A DNA stretch of 64,000 nucleotides from Isosphaera pallida ATCC 43644 (GCF_000186345.1 NC_014962.1:4678450-4742449), one strand, 5' to 3'. Counted from the stretch's first letter, positions 16,034-24,615 are shown. Numbers and translations are program-made. Notes: generated from the letters alone by a model not told the origin.

Positions 16034-17185
16034 TCAGAACCGCATGATCGCGGCCAGGCCGGTGGTGGTGGGCATCAGGTTGGCGGGTAGGGCGATGACT
16101 CGCCCGCCGTGACGTAGCACGACTTCGGCGAGGTCGTCGAGCAAATCATCGACTTCCGGGTCATAAAGCTCGCCGGTTTCGATTGCGCCTGTGGTCGGAT
16201 CGAGCCGTCCGGGAATCACCCTATCCACTTCAACCAGCAGAGTTGAAATTTGTGAGGCGACTGCAGCGCGAGCAGCGTCGGAAAGGTCGGAGGTGGCGTG
16301 TTGGCGGGACTGGGCGGTGCGGAACGAGTTGACCACTTCGGCCAAGCGGGCGAGACGTTCTGGTTCAAACGCCTCCCAGACTGCCGCACGAATTTGATCC
16401 TCGCTCATCCCGTCGGGGTTGCCGTGGATGCCAACCTCGGTGAGATAAGGATTTTTGGCGACGGATCGGAAAATCGGATGGTTCTCAGCCAGGGCTAACG
16501 GGATCAGTGGTAGGCCGGACGGCTTAGAGATCCGCTCGGTCACCGCGTGGTCTACGACCCGGAAAAACCGTTCGGCGTCCTTATCCTCCTCCTCGCGGCG
16601 TCCACCGTGACCATGCACCATCGCCGGGCCGGCGACGCCCATTCCGTAAGAGGCGACGGTGCGGTGCGGCTCGGTTAGTTCCGATCCCAGCGCCTTTTCA
16701 ATGGTCGAGGGGAAATCGTCGCTCAAATCGATTGGGTCCAAGGCGAATCGGTGGCCTTCCCACAGCCGAATCGCCTTGCGGGACAGACCCAGCACTTGGA
16801 ATCGTTCGGACGAAAGGGTTGCTTGCATCAGTGGCTTGAGGTGGAACGACTCGGCCACCACCACCCGTTCGCTCACGGCGAGTTGCAGCGGCATGACCTG
16901 GAAAAAGCCATCGGCGCTTGTTAGTACCACGAGGCCGTCGAGCGTCTTGTTCCAGAAAGCGTGGTTGGCAGCCAGCGTCTCGAGACGTTCAATGAGGGGG
17001 CGGATCTGACGATTGCCGTATTTCTGACGCAGCGATTCGTCGACTTGCTTGACCAGGTTGCGGAATCGGATGGGATCCTGCTGGTTATCAGGGTGATGAC
17101 GATGGGTAGGTTGGTAGATCGAGACGCAGGGCGGTTCGGGGGTTGCCGGCAACGCTCGGATGCTGTCCAGAGTGATCGGGTCCAC
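16034..17185 (-). CDS. eRF1-like protein (bacterial archaeo-eukaryotic release factor family)
   Basis: About 383 residues from the GTG at 17185, giving the usual family opening VDPITLDSIRAL followed by CVSIYQPTHR; a TTG at 17236 would add 17 Ser-rich residues. Conserved pieces are DGLVVLTSADGF, the GHGGRREEEDKDAERFFRVVD segment in the centre, and the C-terminal RVIALPANLMPTTTGLAAIMRF, typical of baeRF proteins related to eRF1/Pelota. Some members are proposed to act in ribosome rescue or stress; the function is not established. It lacks an evident NIKS-type stop-codon decoding motif. The gene stands alone, with a heptad repeat array immediately after its stop. Confidence 0.75.
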   Translation of the reverse strand: MDPITLDSIRALPATPEPPCVSIYQPTHRHHPDNQQDPIRFRNLVKQVDESLRQKYGNRQIRPLIERLETLAANHAFWNKTLDGLVVLTSADGFFQVMPLQLAVSERVVVAESFHLKPLMQATLSSERFQVLGLSRKAIRLWEGHRFALDPIDLSDDFPSTIEKALGSELTEPHRTVASYGMGVAGPAMVHGHGGRREEEDKDAERFFRVVDHAVTERISKPSGLPLIPLALAENHPIFRSVAKNPYLTEVGIHGNPDGMSEDQIRAAVWEAFEPERLARLAEVVNSFRTAQSRQHATSDLSDAARAAVASQISTLLVEVDRVIPGRLDPTTGAIETGELYDPEVDDLLDDLAEVVLRHGGRVIALPANLMPTTTGLAAIMRF

Positions 17186-17315
17186 GTGGCGAAATCCTAG
17201 CCTGGAGGCGAAGAGAGAAGAGGAGGAGTGAGACAACCGCGAGTCGGAACACCGAGATCATTCGGACATCCATCAACGGGGGACCGAATCGCGGCCTGAA
17301 AACCAGAACCGTGTG

Positions 17316-18698
17316 TCAGTCATTTTCGGGATCAGGTTGGTCGCGGTCGCGCAAGGCGTAGAGGAGCAGGCTCGATCCTAGGATGACGCTGATGAGCGAT
17401 CCCGACAAGATGCCGATTTTCCCAGCTGCCTCCATCGCCGCCAACTCCGAATTGGATCCGCTGGGAAACGCCAAGGCGTTAACGAACAGTGCCATTGTGA
17501 ACCCGATTCCTGCCATGCAGGCTCCGCCGGCGAAGATGGTCCAGGTAAGGTTGTCGGGCAGGCGGATCCAGCCCAGACGGGCGGCGATCCAGGAGAAGCT
17601 CAGGATGCCTACCGGTTTGCCGATCGCCAGGCCGGCAGCCACCGCGATCAGGACCGACTCGCCCAATCCCTTGGCGTCGATGGTTACTCCCGCGTTCGCC
17701 AGCGCGAATAGGGGAATGATTCCAAAAGCCACCCAGGGATGAAGCGCCGTTTCTAGGCGTTGAAGCGGCGAGATCGACTCGCGGGCGGTAAAGGCCAGGT
17801 GTTGGAGATTGACCTGGCGGTCGTCGGGATCGAGTGGTTCTTCATAGCAGGTCAACCGTTGCCACAGCTCGGCCATCACCTCGCTGAACGCCTTGTCTCC
17901 AATCCAAGCGCTGGAGGGAGTCAACAACCCCAACAAGACCCCGGCGACGGTGGGATGGATGCCCGACTTGAACACCGCAACCCAGATGAAGCAGCCCACT
18001 ACCACATAGGCCCCTACTTGGCGAACCCCGGCCAGGTTCATGCCATAGGTCAAACCAAACCCGGCGGCCGCCGCGGCGACCCAGATCCACTCCAGTCGCT
18101 CGGTGAACACGAAGGCGATCACCAGCACCGCTCCCAAGTCGTCCACGATCGCCAGCGACAATAAGATGATCTTCAGAGAAAAGGGAACCCGCGGACCCAA
18201 CAGCGCTAAAAAGCCAACCACGAAAGCGATGTCGGTGGCCATCGGCACCGCCCAACCGCGAATCCCCGGTTGGCCCCATTGCAACGCCGCGTAAATCAAC
18301 GCCGGAACCACCATGCCCCCTAGTGCCGCGACCACCGGCAACAACGCCTTGCGTGGATCGCGCAGTTCGCCGCAGACCAGCTCCCGCTTGAGCTCTAGGC
18401 CTACGATGAAGAAGAAGAGGGTCATCAAAACGTCGTTGATGACCAGGTGGCCCAAATCGCCCACGATTGAAAAGCCGCCGATGATCAACGCCACCTCGGT
18501 ATGCCACAAGGCTTTGAACCCCGAGGCCAACGGCGAATTGGCCAGAATCAGAGCCACCACAGTGCAGGCCAGCATCACCATCCCACTGGCCGATTCAATG
18601 TGCATGAACTTGCGAACCGGCGTCATCCAACGCTCGATCGGCCGCGGTGGCAACCCCGCTGGTCGATCCAAGGTGTTGGGCGCTTGCGTCGTCGTCAT
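17316..18698 (-). CDS. nhaA: Na+/H+ antiporter NhaA
   Basis: A 460-residue inner-membrane antiporter with about twelve hydrophobic helices. The family signature region is intact: HLVINDVLMTLFFFIVGLELKRE early in the protein, WAVPMATDIAFVVGFLALLG with the Asp of the first unwound helix, and SLAIVDDLGAVLVIAF with the adjacent Asp pair needed for Na+ and H+ exchange. A cytoplasmic loop of about 50 residues (from AELWQRLTCYEEPLDPDDRQ) is longer than in E. coli NhaA. The C-terminal tail DRDQPDPEND is acidic. It exports sodium at the expense of the proton gradient and controls pH. It is monocistronic, and a 435-base region separates it from the divergent redoxin gene. Confidence 0.95.
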   Translation of the reverse strand: MTTTQAPNTLDRPAGLPPRPIERWMTPVRKFMHIESASGMVMLACTVVALILANSPLASGFKALWHTEVALIIGGFSIVGDLGHLVINDVLMTLFFFIVGLELKRELVCGELRDPRKALLPVVAALGGMVVPALIYAALQWGQPGIRGWAVPMATDIAFVVGFLALLGPRVPFSLKIILLSLAIVDDLGAVLVIAFVFTERLEWIWVAAAAAGFGLTYGMNLAGVRQVGAYVVVGCFIWVAVFKSGIHPTVAGVLLGLLTPSSAWIGDKAFSEVMAELWQRLTCYEEPLDPDDRQVNLQHLAFTARESISPLQRLETALHPWVAFGIIPLFALANAGVTIDAKGLGESVLIAVAAGLAIGKPVGILSFSWIAARLGWIRLPDNLTWTIFAGGACMAGIGFTMALFVNALAFPSGSNSELAAMEAAGKIGILSGSLISVILGSSLLLYALRDRDQPDPEND

Positions 18699-19136
18699 TC
18701 ATGGGCTCCGCTTCGGGGTTCGCTCCGCTCTGGTGGCGTACTCCGGCCATTCGCCGGCCAGTGGAGGGGGTCGATCAAACCGAGGATGAAGGTGACCGCT
18801 CCTAGATCCACTCCAGCCGTTCGCGCGTCTCGTTACGATAGGATCAGTTCATCCGCCGCCCACCATAAGGCGAGGCGGCCTAGGGACCGTTATCTTAGCC
18901 GATCCCCACCTCTGAACAAGGTGGCCACCTCTTCGTCCTCTAACTATCCCACCTGGGAAACCTATCCGAGACCGAAACTGATCGCCGGTCCGCAGGGTAA
19001 CCCTCTCCATGACGATTCCTTTGTTGTCGTCAATGGTGTCTGAATGGCTACCGAGACAGGTGGACGCCATCGCTCGGATTCTATCCTCGACCGGTTGAGG
19101 AAGCGGGACTGAACAACGTCCCTCAAAGGGAGTGTG
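18699..19136. other. Divergent intergenic region, no gene recognised
   Basis: About 435 bases holding the promoters of nhaA (minus) and the redoxin fusion gene (plus). I found no convincing promoter, hairpin or small gene in it. Confidence 0.4.
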
Positions 19137-21107
19137 ATGAAAGCAAATCGTTGGACCCGTTGGTTAAGGTCGTGGTGGGGGGCGGTCGGAGTGGCCTTAC
19201 TCGCCCTGGATTTCTGCGGTTTTGGGCGCGTCGCCGCCGAACCACCCACGGTGATTGAACTTCGGGACGCCCTGCTCGACCTTGACGGTGTCGCTCACCA
19301 CCTCGCCCAAAACGACCGGCGCGCCACGCGGGTCGTTGTCTTCCTCTCCCCTGAGTGCCCGATCGCCAACGGCTCGCTGCCGACTTTGGACCGCCTGGCG
19401 CGACGCTGGAGCGAGGCTTCATCTTCAGCCGTGGCCAATACGCGGGTCGAATTCTTCGGGGTGATCGTCGGTGATCCGACTCTCAAGCGCAGCGACGCCG
19501 CCCGCCACTACCATGAATTCGCGCTGAGCTTCCCCATCCTGTTCGACGCCTCCGGAGTCTTGGCCGATCAGTTCAAACCATCGCATGTGCCGGAATGTTT
19601 CGTGATCGACCCCGACAACCGCCTGGTCTATCGAGGAGCGATCGACAACGCCTGGGAGGCCGTGGGCAAGCGTCGGCTCAAGGCCGAACGAACTTATCTG
19701 GCCGACGCTCTTGACGCCCTGGCGCGTGAGCAACCTATCCCAATAGCGCGAACAACCCCAGTGGGCTGCCCGATCGAAACCTTCAATCCCCGCGCCGTCG
19801 ATCCCCAAGGTCGGGAACAGCCGGCCATAGTCACCTACACCCGCGACATCGCGCCGATCCTTCAAGCCCGCTGCGTGGTCTGCCACCGTCCCGGCCAGGT
19901 CGCCCCCTTTTCCCTGACCCGCTACGAGGAGGCCGCCAAGCGGGCCGACTGGCTGGCCCAGGTCGCCGAGGAACGGTTGATGCCCCCGTGGATTCCTGGC
20001 CCGGGCGATCATCGCTTCGTGGGCGATCGTCGCCTCAGCGACCGCGAACTCGCCCTGCTACGCATCTGGGCCGACTCGGGGCGTGCCCAGGGCGATCCGG
20101 AGGATCTCCCCCCCACCCCGGTCTTTGACGACAACGGCTGGCGTTTGGGCACGCCTGATCTGGTCGTCCGCATGACCGAACCATTCGAGGTGCCTGCCGA
20201 TGGTCCCGACATCCTGCGCAACTTCGTCATCCCCTTGAATGTTGATGAGGACCGCCTGGTGACCGCGATCGAATTCCGGCCCGGCAACCCCCGGGTGACC
20301 CACCACGCCGTGTTGTTCCTCGACGCGGGACGAACCGCCCGCAAGCTCGACGCGGCCGATCCCCGACCCGGCTACGACGGCTTCGGTGGACCCGGCTTCC
20401 TTCCCTCGGGGGCGTTGGGCGGCTGGTCGGTCGGCAACACCCCGCGCCATCTTCCCGACGGCATGGGCCGCCACCTCAAAAAAGGGTCGGACTTGGTGGT
20501 TCAAATCCACTACCACCCCACCGGCAAGCCGGAAACCGACCAGTCGGAAATCGCGTTGTACTTCCTCGACCGCTCCGTGGCCGAAACCCTCAGTCAGCCC
20601 AACAAGCTGGTGGGCAGTTTCTGGGTGGCCGACTACCGCATCGACCTGCCCCCCGGCGAAACCGACCTGCCTGCCCGTGCTTCCTACACCCTGCCCCGTC
20701 CCGTGACGCTGGTGGGAGTCGTCCCCCACATGCACTTGCTGGGCAAGTCGATGAAGGCCACCGCCCAACGCCCCGACGGAACCCGCGACGTTCTCATCGA
20801 CATTCCCCAATGGAACTACAACTGGCAGGACGAGTATTATTTCGAGCGCCCCTTCCGCCTCCCCGCCGGAACCGTGCTGGAGGTCGAGGCCCGTTTCGAC
20901 AACTCCGACGCCAACCCCTTCAACCCCAGCACCCCCCCAAGACGAGTCACCTGGGGCGAGGGAACCCTCGACGAGATGATGTTCTGCTTCTTCCTGGCGA
21001 CCGCTGACACCAGTTCCGACCTGATCCGGGTTATCTTCGATAACCTCGCCCACGACGCCCGCCAACCCCGCCTCTTGACCGAATCCCCACCAGCGCGGCA
21101 ACCTTGA
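19137..21107 (+). CDS. Redoxin / cytochrome c-like / Cu type II monooxygenase-like fusion
   Basis: About 656 residues, started at the ATG at 19137 (GGGAG four bases upstream) rather than the GTG just before it. A signal peptide (residues 1-35) precedes a thioredoxin-fold peroxiredoxin-like domain with SPECPIANGSLPTL, where only one Cys of the usual CxxC pair is present. A haem-binding CVVCH motif at about residue 248 follows YTRDIAPILQARC. The C-terminal half holds histidine pairs typical of copper type II ascorbate-dependent monooxygenases: VTHHAVLFL, QIHYHPTG and VVPHMHLLGKSM. It is therefore an exported, probably periplasmic, redox protein of unknown substrate. The three-part layout recurs in planctomycetes as far as I recall. 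Monocistronic. Confidence 0.8.
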   Translation: MKANRWTRWLRSWWGAVGVALLALDFCGFGRVAAEPPTVIELRDALLDLDGVAHHLAQNDRRATRVVVFLSPECPIANGSLPTLDRLARRWSEASSSAVANTRVEFFGVIVGDPTLKRSDAARHYHEFALSFPILFDASGVLADQFKPSHVPECFVIDPDNRLVYRGAIDNAWEAVGKRRLKAERTYLADALDALAREQPIPIARTTPVGCPIETFNPRAVDPQGREQPAIVTYTRDIAPILQARCVVCHRPGQVAPFSLTRYEEAAKRADWLAQVAEERLMPPWIPGPGDHRFVGDRRLSDRELALLRIWADSGRAQGDPEDLPPTPVFDDNGWRLGTPDLVVRMTEPFEVPADGPDILRNFVIPLNVDEDRLVTAIEFRPGNPRVTHHAVLFLDAGRTARKLDAADPRPGYDGFGGPGFLPSGALGGWSVGNTPRHLPDGMGRHLKKGSDLVVQIHYHPTGKPETDQSEIALYFLDRSVAETLSQPNKLVGSFWVADYRIDLPPGETDLPARASYTLPRPVTLVGVVPHMHLLGKSMKATAQRPDGTRDVLIDIPQWNYNWQDEYYFERPFRLPAGTVLEVEARFDNSDANPFNPSTPPRRVTWGEGTLDEMMFCFFLATADTSSDLIRVIFDNLAHDARQPRLLTESPPARQP

Positions 21108-21252
21108 GCGAGGTGTGACCCACGCTCAAACCCAAACCCGCCGCGCTAAGTCACCCTGATGGTTGTTCCCACCTTTGCCCCCACGCCAAGGCGGGACCAC
21201 CAAATCGCATGGTCGCGGTCCCCCCCCCTTTTTTCTCCATCAATCGACCCTC

Positions 21253-21470
21253 ATGAAAATCGGCATCCTCGGCAGTGGCAACGTGGGTGGCACGTTGGGC
21301 AAGGTCTGGGCCCAGCCCGGCAACTCGCCACCGAACTCGGCTTCGACGCGATCGACGTGGGCGGCTTGACCCAGGACCGTTTGCTCGAACCCTGCGCGAT
21401 GCTTTGGATTCATCTGGCCTACCGCGGCGACCGGGGCCGCGACTACGGCTTCGCCCTAGTGAAGCGCTGA
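21253..21470 (+). pseudogene. Remnant of an NADPH-dependent F420 reductase-like gene
   Basis: The frame from 21253 begins MKIGILGSGNVGGTLGKVWA, the Rossmann start of the F420-dependent NADP oxidoreductase family (about 210 residues when intact). It then jumps into another frame, which reads LATELGFDAIDVGGLTQDRLLEP and CAMLWIHLAYRGDRGRDYGFALVKR, the family C-terminus. Only about 70 codons remain, so an internal deletion of some 140 codons plus a frameshift has joined the two ends. It lies at the left edge of the tcmP island. Confidence 0.8.
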
Positions 21471-21515
21471 GAGATGGGCTTTTGATCCTGATAGATGTTG
21501 TACACAGCCCGGTAG

Positions 21516-21552
21516 GAGACGGATCGACTTGGATAGGGTGTCGATCCGTCTC
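21516..21552. terminator. Perfect 13-bp inverted repeat between pseudogene and tcmP
   Basis: GAGACGGATCGAC and GTCGATCCGTCTC pair perfectly around an 11-base loop, followed on the plus strand by a short T-containing stretch (TTGTGATT). It may terminate transcription from the left, or mark the boundary of the inserted island. Confidence 0.5.
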
Positions 21553-21590
21553 TTGTGATTGGTTGGAATTTACGGTCTAGAGGGCGATAG

Positions 21591-21618
21591 TTGACAGTCC
21601 CAGAACTTGAACTATACT
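21591..21618 (+). promoter_or_regulatory. Sigma70-type promoter for tcmP
   Basis: TTGACA at 21591-21596 and TATACT at 21613-21618 with a 16-base spacer, a near-consensus match in AT-rich DNA. It lies 58 bases before the tcmP start codon. Confidence 0.7.
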
Positions 21619-21675
21619 TTTCTACATAGTGGACATCCTTCGTCATTGTTCCTTCCCCTTTGGTGGAGGTTGAGC

Positions 21676-22608
21676 ATGACTAGCCAGACAAAATTTGGTG
21701 GGAAGTGGACTCAGCTCAAGCTTTCAGCACTTGAAGCTTATCTTGAGGCGTACCTCAAAGTCATGAAGAAACAGAAGTTTAATCTTATTTACATTGACGC
21801 TTTTGCTGGAACAGGCTGTCTGCAGAATTGGGATAACCAAAAAGACAAGATAGAATCCTCCAGATTAGAGTTCGGTGGAGACGATGAGGCTAACGAGGCT
21901 CAGGATTTCTTGAACGGTTCAGTAAAAGTGGCATTAAATGCTGGCCAGGAGGATGGTAATAGCTTTCACGAATATCGTTTTATTGAAAAATGCTCTAGAA
22001 AATTTGAAGAATTGAATAATATTAAAAACGAGTTTCCTAGGAAGAAAATTCTCATCCGGAATGCAGAAGCAAACTTAGAAGTTAGAAGAATGTGTGAAGG
22101 TTTAGGCAAAATGGATCGGGCTGTCTTGTTTCTTGACCCCTTTGGAATGCAAGTTGAATGGAAAACAATTGAGTTCATCGCTCTCACAGAGAGAATTGAC
22201 TTGGTGCTGTTATTTCCGGTTGGTGCAAGTTTGAGGCTGATGCCGCGAGATGGTGACCTTGATGAAGCGACCAAAGAGAAACTGAATCAATTCTTTGGAG
22301 ATGAAAAATGGCATAATGAGATATACAAACCAGCAAGCTCTTCGTTTCTTCCTCCTTTTATTGATTCGAACGAACAGCCTGTATCCAGAGAAGCAGGGAC
22401 TCACAAAATTGAAGGTTTTGTCCGAAAAAGGTTGTCAGACATTTTCTTTGGTGTTGTAGATCGGCCTCTACGCCTGGTGAATACCAAAAACGCCCCCCTC
22501 TATTTGCTATTTTTTGCTTTCGGGAATGAAAAAGGCGCTGAAATTGGTAAAAGAATTGCAAATAGAATCATCGCTAATCATTCCTCGCCAAATTACAGAA
22601 AGCGATGA
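21676..22608 (+). CDS. tcmP: Three-Cys-motif partner protein TcmP
   Basis: A 310-residue protein started at the ATG at 21676, with GGAGG about eight bases upstream; the frame's earlier ATG at 21607 overlaps the promoter. It matches the TcmP family: KFGGKWTQLKLSALEAYLEAYL, then IYIDAFAGTG (residues about 39-47), then VLFLDPFGMQVEW (from about 149), and the late stretch PLYLLFFAFGN. DAFAGTG and LDPFG resemble the SAM-binding and catalytic loops of adenine-type methyltransferases, though the family has no proven activity to my knowledge. Codon use is strikingly AT-rich against its surroundings (near 40% G+C by eye), pointing to recent acquisition. It overlaps the next gene by ATGA. Confidence 0.88.
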   Translation: MTSQTKFGGKWTQLKLSALEAYLEAYLKVMKKQKFNLIYIDAFAGTGCLQNWDNQKDKIESSRLEFGGDDEANEAQDFLNGSVKVALNAGQEDGNSFHEYRFIEKCSRKFEELNNIKNEFPRKKILIRNAEANLEVRRMCEGLGKMDRAVLFLDPFGMQVEWKTIEFIALTERIDLVLLFPVGASLRLMPRDGDLDEATKEKLNQFFGDEKWHNEIYKPASSSFLPPFIDSNEQPVSREAGTHKIEGFVRKRLSDIFFGVVDRPLRLVNTKNAPLYLLFFAFGNEKGAEIGKRIANRIIANHSSPNYRKR

Positions 22609-23420
22609 GCGACCACACCACCATCGAATGGACTGATGCGACTTGGAACCCTGTCCGGGGTTGCGACAAGATCAGCCCCGGCTGCAAGCATTGCTACGCC
22701 GAAACCTTCGCCGAGCGGTTTCGAGGGGTGGCCGGGCATCCCTATGAACACGGGTTTGATCTGCGCTTGGTCCCGGCTAAGCTCGCCGATCCGTTTCGCT
22801 GGGCCGCGCCGAAGCGGGTGTTTGTGAACTCGATGAGCGACTTGTTCCACCGCGACGTGCCGCTGGATTACATCGAGCGAGTGTGTCGCGTCATGGAGAT
22901 TGCCAACTGGCACACGTACCAAGTTCTGACCAAACGCCACGAACGCCTGCGTGAGCTACTAAGCGGTCCGCTCAACTGGGCCGGTCGGCTGCCGCACGTT
23001 TGGTGGGGCGTCTCGGTTGAGGACCGCCAATACGGCCTGCCCCGAATCGACGCCCTCCGGGTCACGCCGGCGGTGGTCCGGTTCTTGTCGATCGAGCCTC
23101 TCTTGGAGGACTTGGGGACGCTTGACTTGGCCGGCATCCACTGGGTGATTGTCGGTGGCGAAAGCGGGCCTGGCGCGCGGCCGATGCAACCCGAATGGGT
23201 GGTGTCGATCCGGGACCAATGCCAACGCGCCGGGGTGCCGTTCTTCTTCAAGCAGTGGGGTGGGACGAGGAAGCATCGGACGGGACGACTGCTCGAAGGT
23301 CGCACCTGGGATGAGCTTCCCCCGATTCAACCCTGTCGTCCCATGCCATCTCTGCCCCAACGCCGTGTCCTGAGCAACACGTTGCTCAATCCGACGACGG
23401 GAATAGTGGCCCCGCCTTGA
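22605..23420 (+). CDS. DUF5131 (phage Gp37/Gp68-like) three-Cys-motif protein
   Basis: A 271-residue protein starting inside the tcmP stop (ATGA), so translation is coupled. The N-terminus shows IEWTDATWNPVRGC, then Cys20, Cys27 and Cys30 in a C-x6-C-x2-C arrangement, which resembles a radical-SAM iron-sulfur site with altered spacing. Other family marks are VFVNSMSDLFH, YQVLTKRHERL, WWGVSVEDRQYGLPRID, FLSIEPLLEDLG, WVIVGGESGPGARPM and FFFKQWGG. Homologues occur in phages and genomic islands, and TcmP is named for standing next to them. The reaction is unknown. G+C content is as high as the chromosome, unlike its partner. The last 30 residues past GRTWDELPP look like a non-family tail. Confidence 0.88.
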   Translation: MSDHTTIEWTDATWNPVRGCDKISPGCKHCYAETFAERFRGVAGHPYEHGFDLRLVPAKLADPFRWAAPKRVFVNSMSDLFHRDVPLDYIERVCRVMEIANWHTYQVLTKRHERLRELLSGPLNWAGRLPHVWWGVSVEDRQYGLPRIDALRVTPAVVRFLSIEPLLEDLGTLDLAGIHWVIVGGESGPGARPMQPEWVVSIRDQCQRAGVPFFFKQWGGTRKHRTGRLLEGRTWDELPPIQPCRPMPSLPQRRVLSNTLLNPTTGIVAPP

Positions 23421-23489
23421 CTGAAAGAAAACCGGGCTTGACCTGGCGCAATCCGCCGTGATTCCACAAGACCACCTTGCGACCAAGGT

Positions 23490-23522
23490 TTTTGACAAAA
23501 TTTTTGGTGAAAATCGTCAAAA
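23490..23522. promoter_or_regulatory. AT-rich inverted repeat upstream of sufR
   Basis: TTTTGAC (23490-23496) and GTCAAAA (23516-23522) enclose an A/T-rich centre, about 90 bases before the sufR start. TTGACA within the left arm could also serve as a -35 box. The site is a candidate SufR operator for autoregulation; that role is inference. Confidence 0.45.
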
Positions 23523-23611
23523 AGTCGTCCCGCGGTCTAGACGAGGGCTGATAGGCCGACTAGGATGGGTCGTGTGGTCATGGTGTCCCAAGCGAACGGG
23601 AGTGATTCACG

Positions 23612-24454
23612 ATGTCCGACTCGTCCGACCGCGCGATTCTCGATTTGTTGCGTCGGCGAGGCTCGCTGACGATCGAGGAACTTATCCGGGAGTTGGGGAT
23701 CACCGCCACGGCGGTGCGTCATCGGCTCAACAAGCTGATGGGCGAGGGTTTGATCGAGAAAACGATCGAACGCGGCGGCCGCGGTCGTCCGCGCCACGTT
23801 TATCAAGCCAGCGCCGAGGCGCAACGGACTTTGGGTCAGAACTACGGCGACCTTGCCAAAGTTCTGTGGGAAGTGGTGCGGGCCGACGTGGCCGATCCCA
23901 AGCTGCGTGGACTGTTGTTCCGGGCAATTATTGAGCGTCTGGCCGACCATTACCGCGCTTTCGTGCCCGACCGGGGCGATCTGGATCGACGGATGAGCGA
24001 CCTTCGGTCGTTGCTCGCGGTCCAGGGGGTCGAGGTCGAGGTGATTGCCGAGGCGGTCGGCGGCTCGGATTTGCCGGTGCTTCGGCAACACTCTTGTCCC
24101 TACCATGATCTGGCGGAAGCCGACCCGGTCATCTGCGCATTGGAACGCAAGATCTTCGAGAAGGTGCTGGGTCATGGTTTGACGTTGCGTCAATCGCGTC
24201 AAGGGGCACATCGCGTTTGCGAATTCGTGCCCAAAAGCGAGGTCCGCGGCGAAGCGGGGGCTCCGGTTCCCTCATCGTGCGGTTCCTCCCCCACTTTGAA
24301 TGAAGATGCTCCTCTTCAATTACATCACCCCGCCGACGTCGCGGAGGAGTCGAAACGCGAAACGCCGCCCGACCCCACAAGGCCCCAACTGCCGCGTGGT
24401 CGTTCCCGGGCCCGGTCGCGTGCCGACTCTTCACAGGTCAAAACCTCAGCTTGA
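23612..24454 (+). CDS. sufR: SufR-like iron-sulfur cluster-sensing repressor
   Basis: A 280-residue regulator. Residues 5-65 form a winged helix with DLLRRRGSLTIEELIRELGITATAVRHRLNKL and the wing GGRGRPRHVY. The C-terminal domain has cysteines at 162, 175 and 203 (C-x12-C-x27-C), including HSCPYHDLAEADPVIC, matching the cluster-ligating cysteines of cyanobacterial and actinobacterial SufR. In those, holo-SufR with a [4Fe-4S] or [2Fe-2S] cluster represses the suf operon. Position directly before sufC-sufB-sufD supports the same job here. Residues after about 210 are Pro/Arg/Ser-rich and probably disordered. A 263-base gap to sufC and an AT-rich palindrome upstream suggest that both promoters are controlled. 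Confidence 0.85.
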   Translation: MSDSSDRAILDLLRRRGSLTIEELIRELGITATAVRHRLNKLMGEGLIEKTIERGGRGRPRHVYQASAEAQRTLGQNYGDLAKVLWEVVRADVADPKLRGLLFRAIIERLADHYRAFVPDRGDLDRRMSDLRSLLAVQGVEVEVIAEAVGGSDLPVLRQHSCPYHDLAEADPVICALERKIFEKVLGHGLTLRQSRQGAHRVCEFVPKSEVRGEAGAPVPSSCGSSPTLNEDAPLQLHHPADVAEESKRETPPDPTRPQLPRGRSRARSRADSSQVKTSA

Positions 24455-24589
24455 GTTGAGTTCCTCCGTCCCGGTTTGTTCCGTTGAGGTTCAGGTTCGG
24501 GGGGAGTGAAACCAAACCAGGTGGTAGGTCGTCCACAAGACCGGTTGCGTCCGCGGTTAGCTGGCCATTCGGTCGTGATGGAGTTGGTT

Positions 24590-24615
24590 GATCTGATCTG
24601 ATCCGATCTGATTTC
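24590..24615 (+). repeat. Short GATCTGATC direct repeats before sufC
   Basis: The pentamer TGATC/CGATC recurs several times in a row (GATCTGATCTGATCCGATC), about 100 bases upstream of the sufC start. It could be a regulator-binding array in the sufC leader or a simple expansion. Confidence 0.5.

Noticed and set aside
17760-18164. Plus-strand frames opposite nhaA
   Set aside because: Antisense to a well-defined antiporter gene; no domain recognised.
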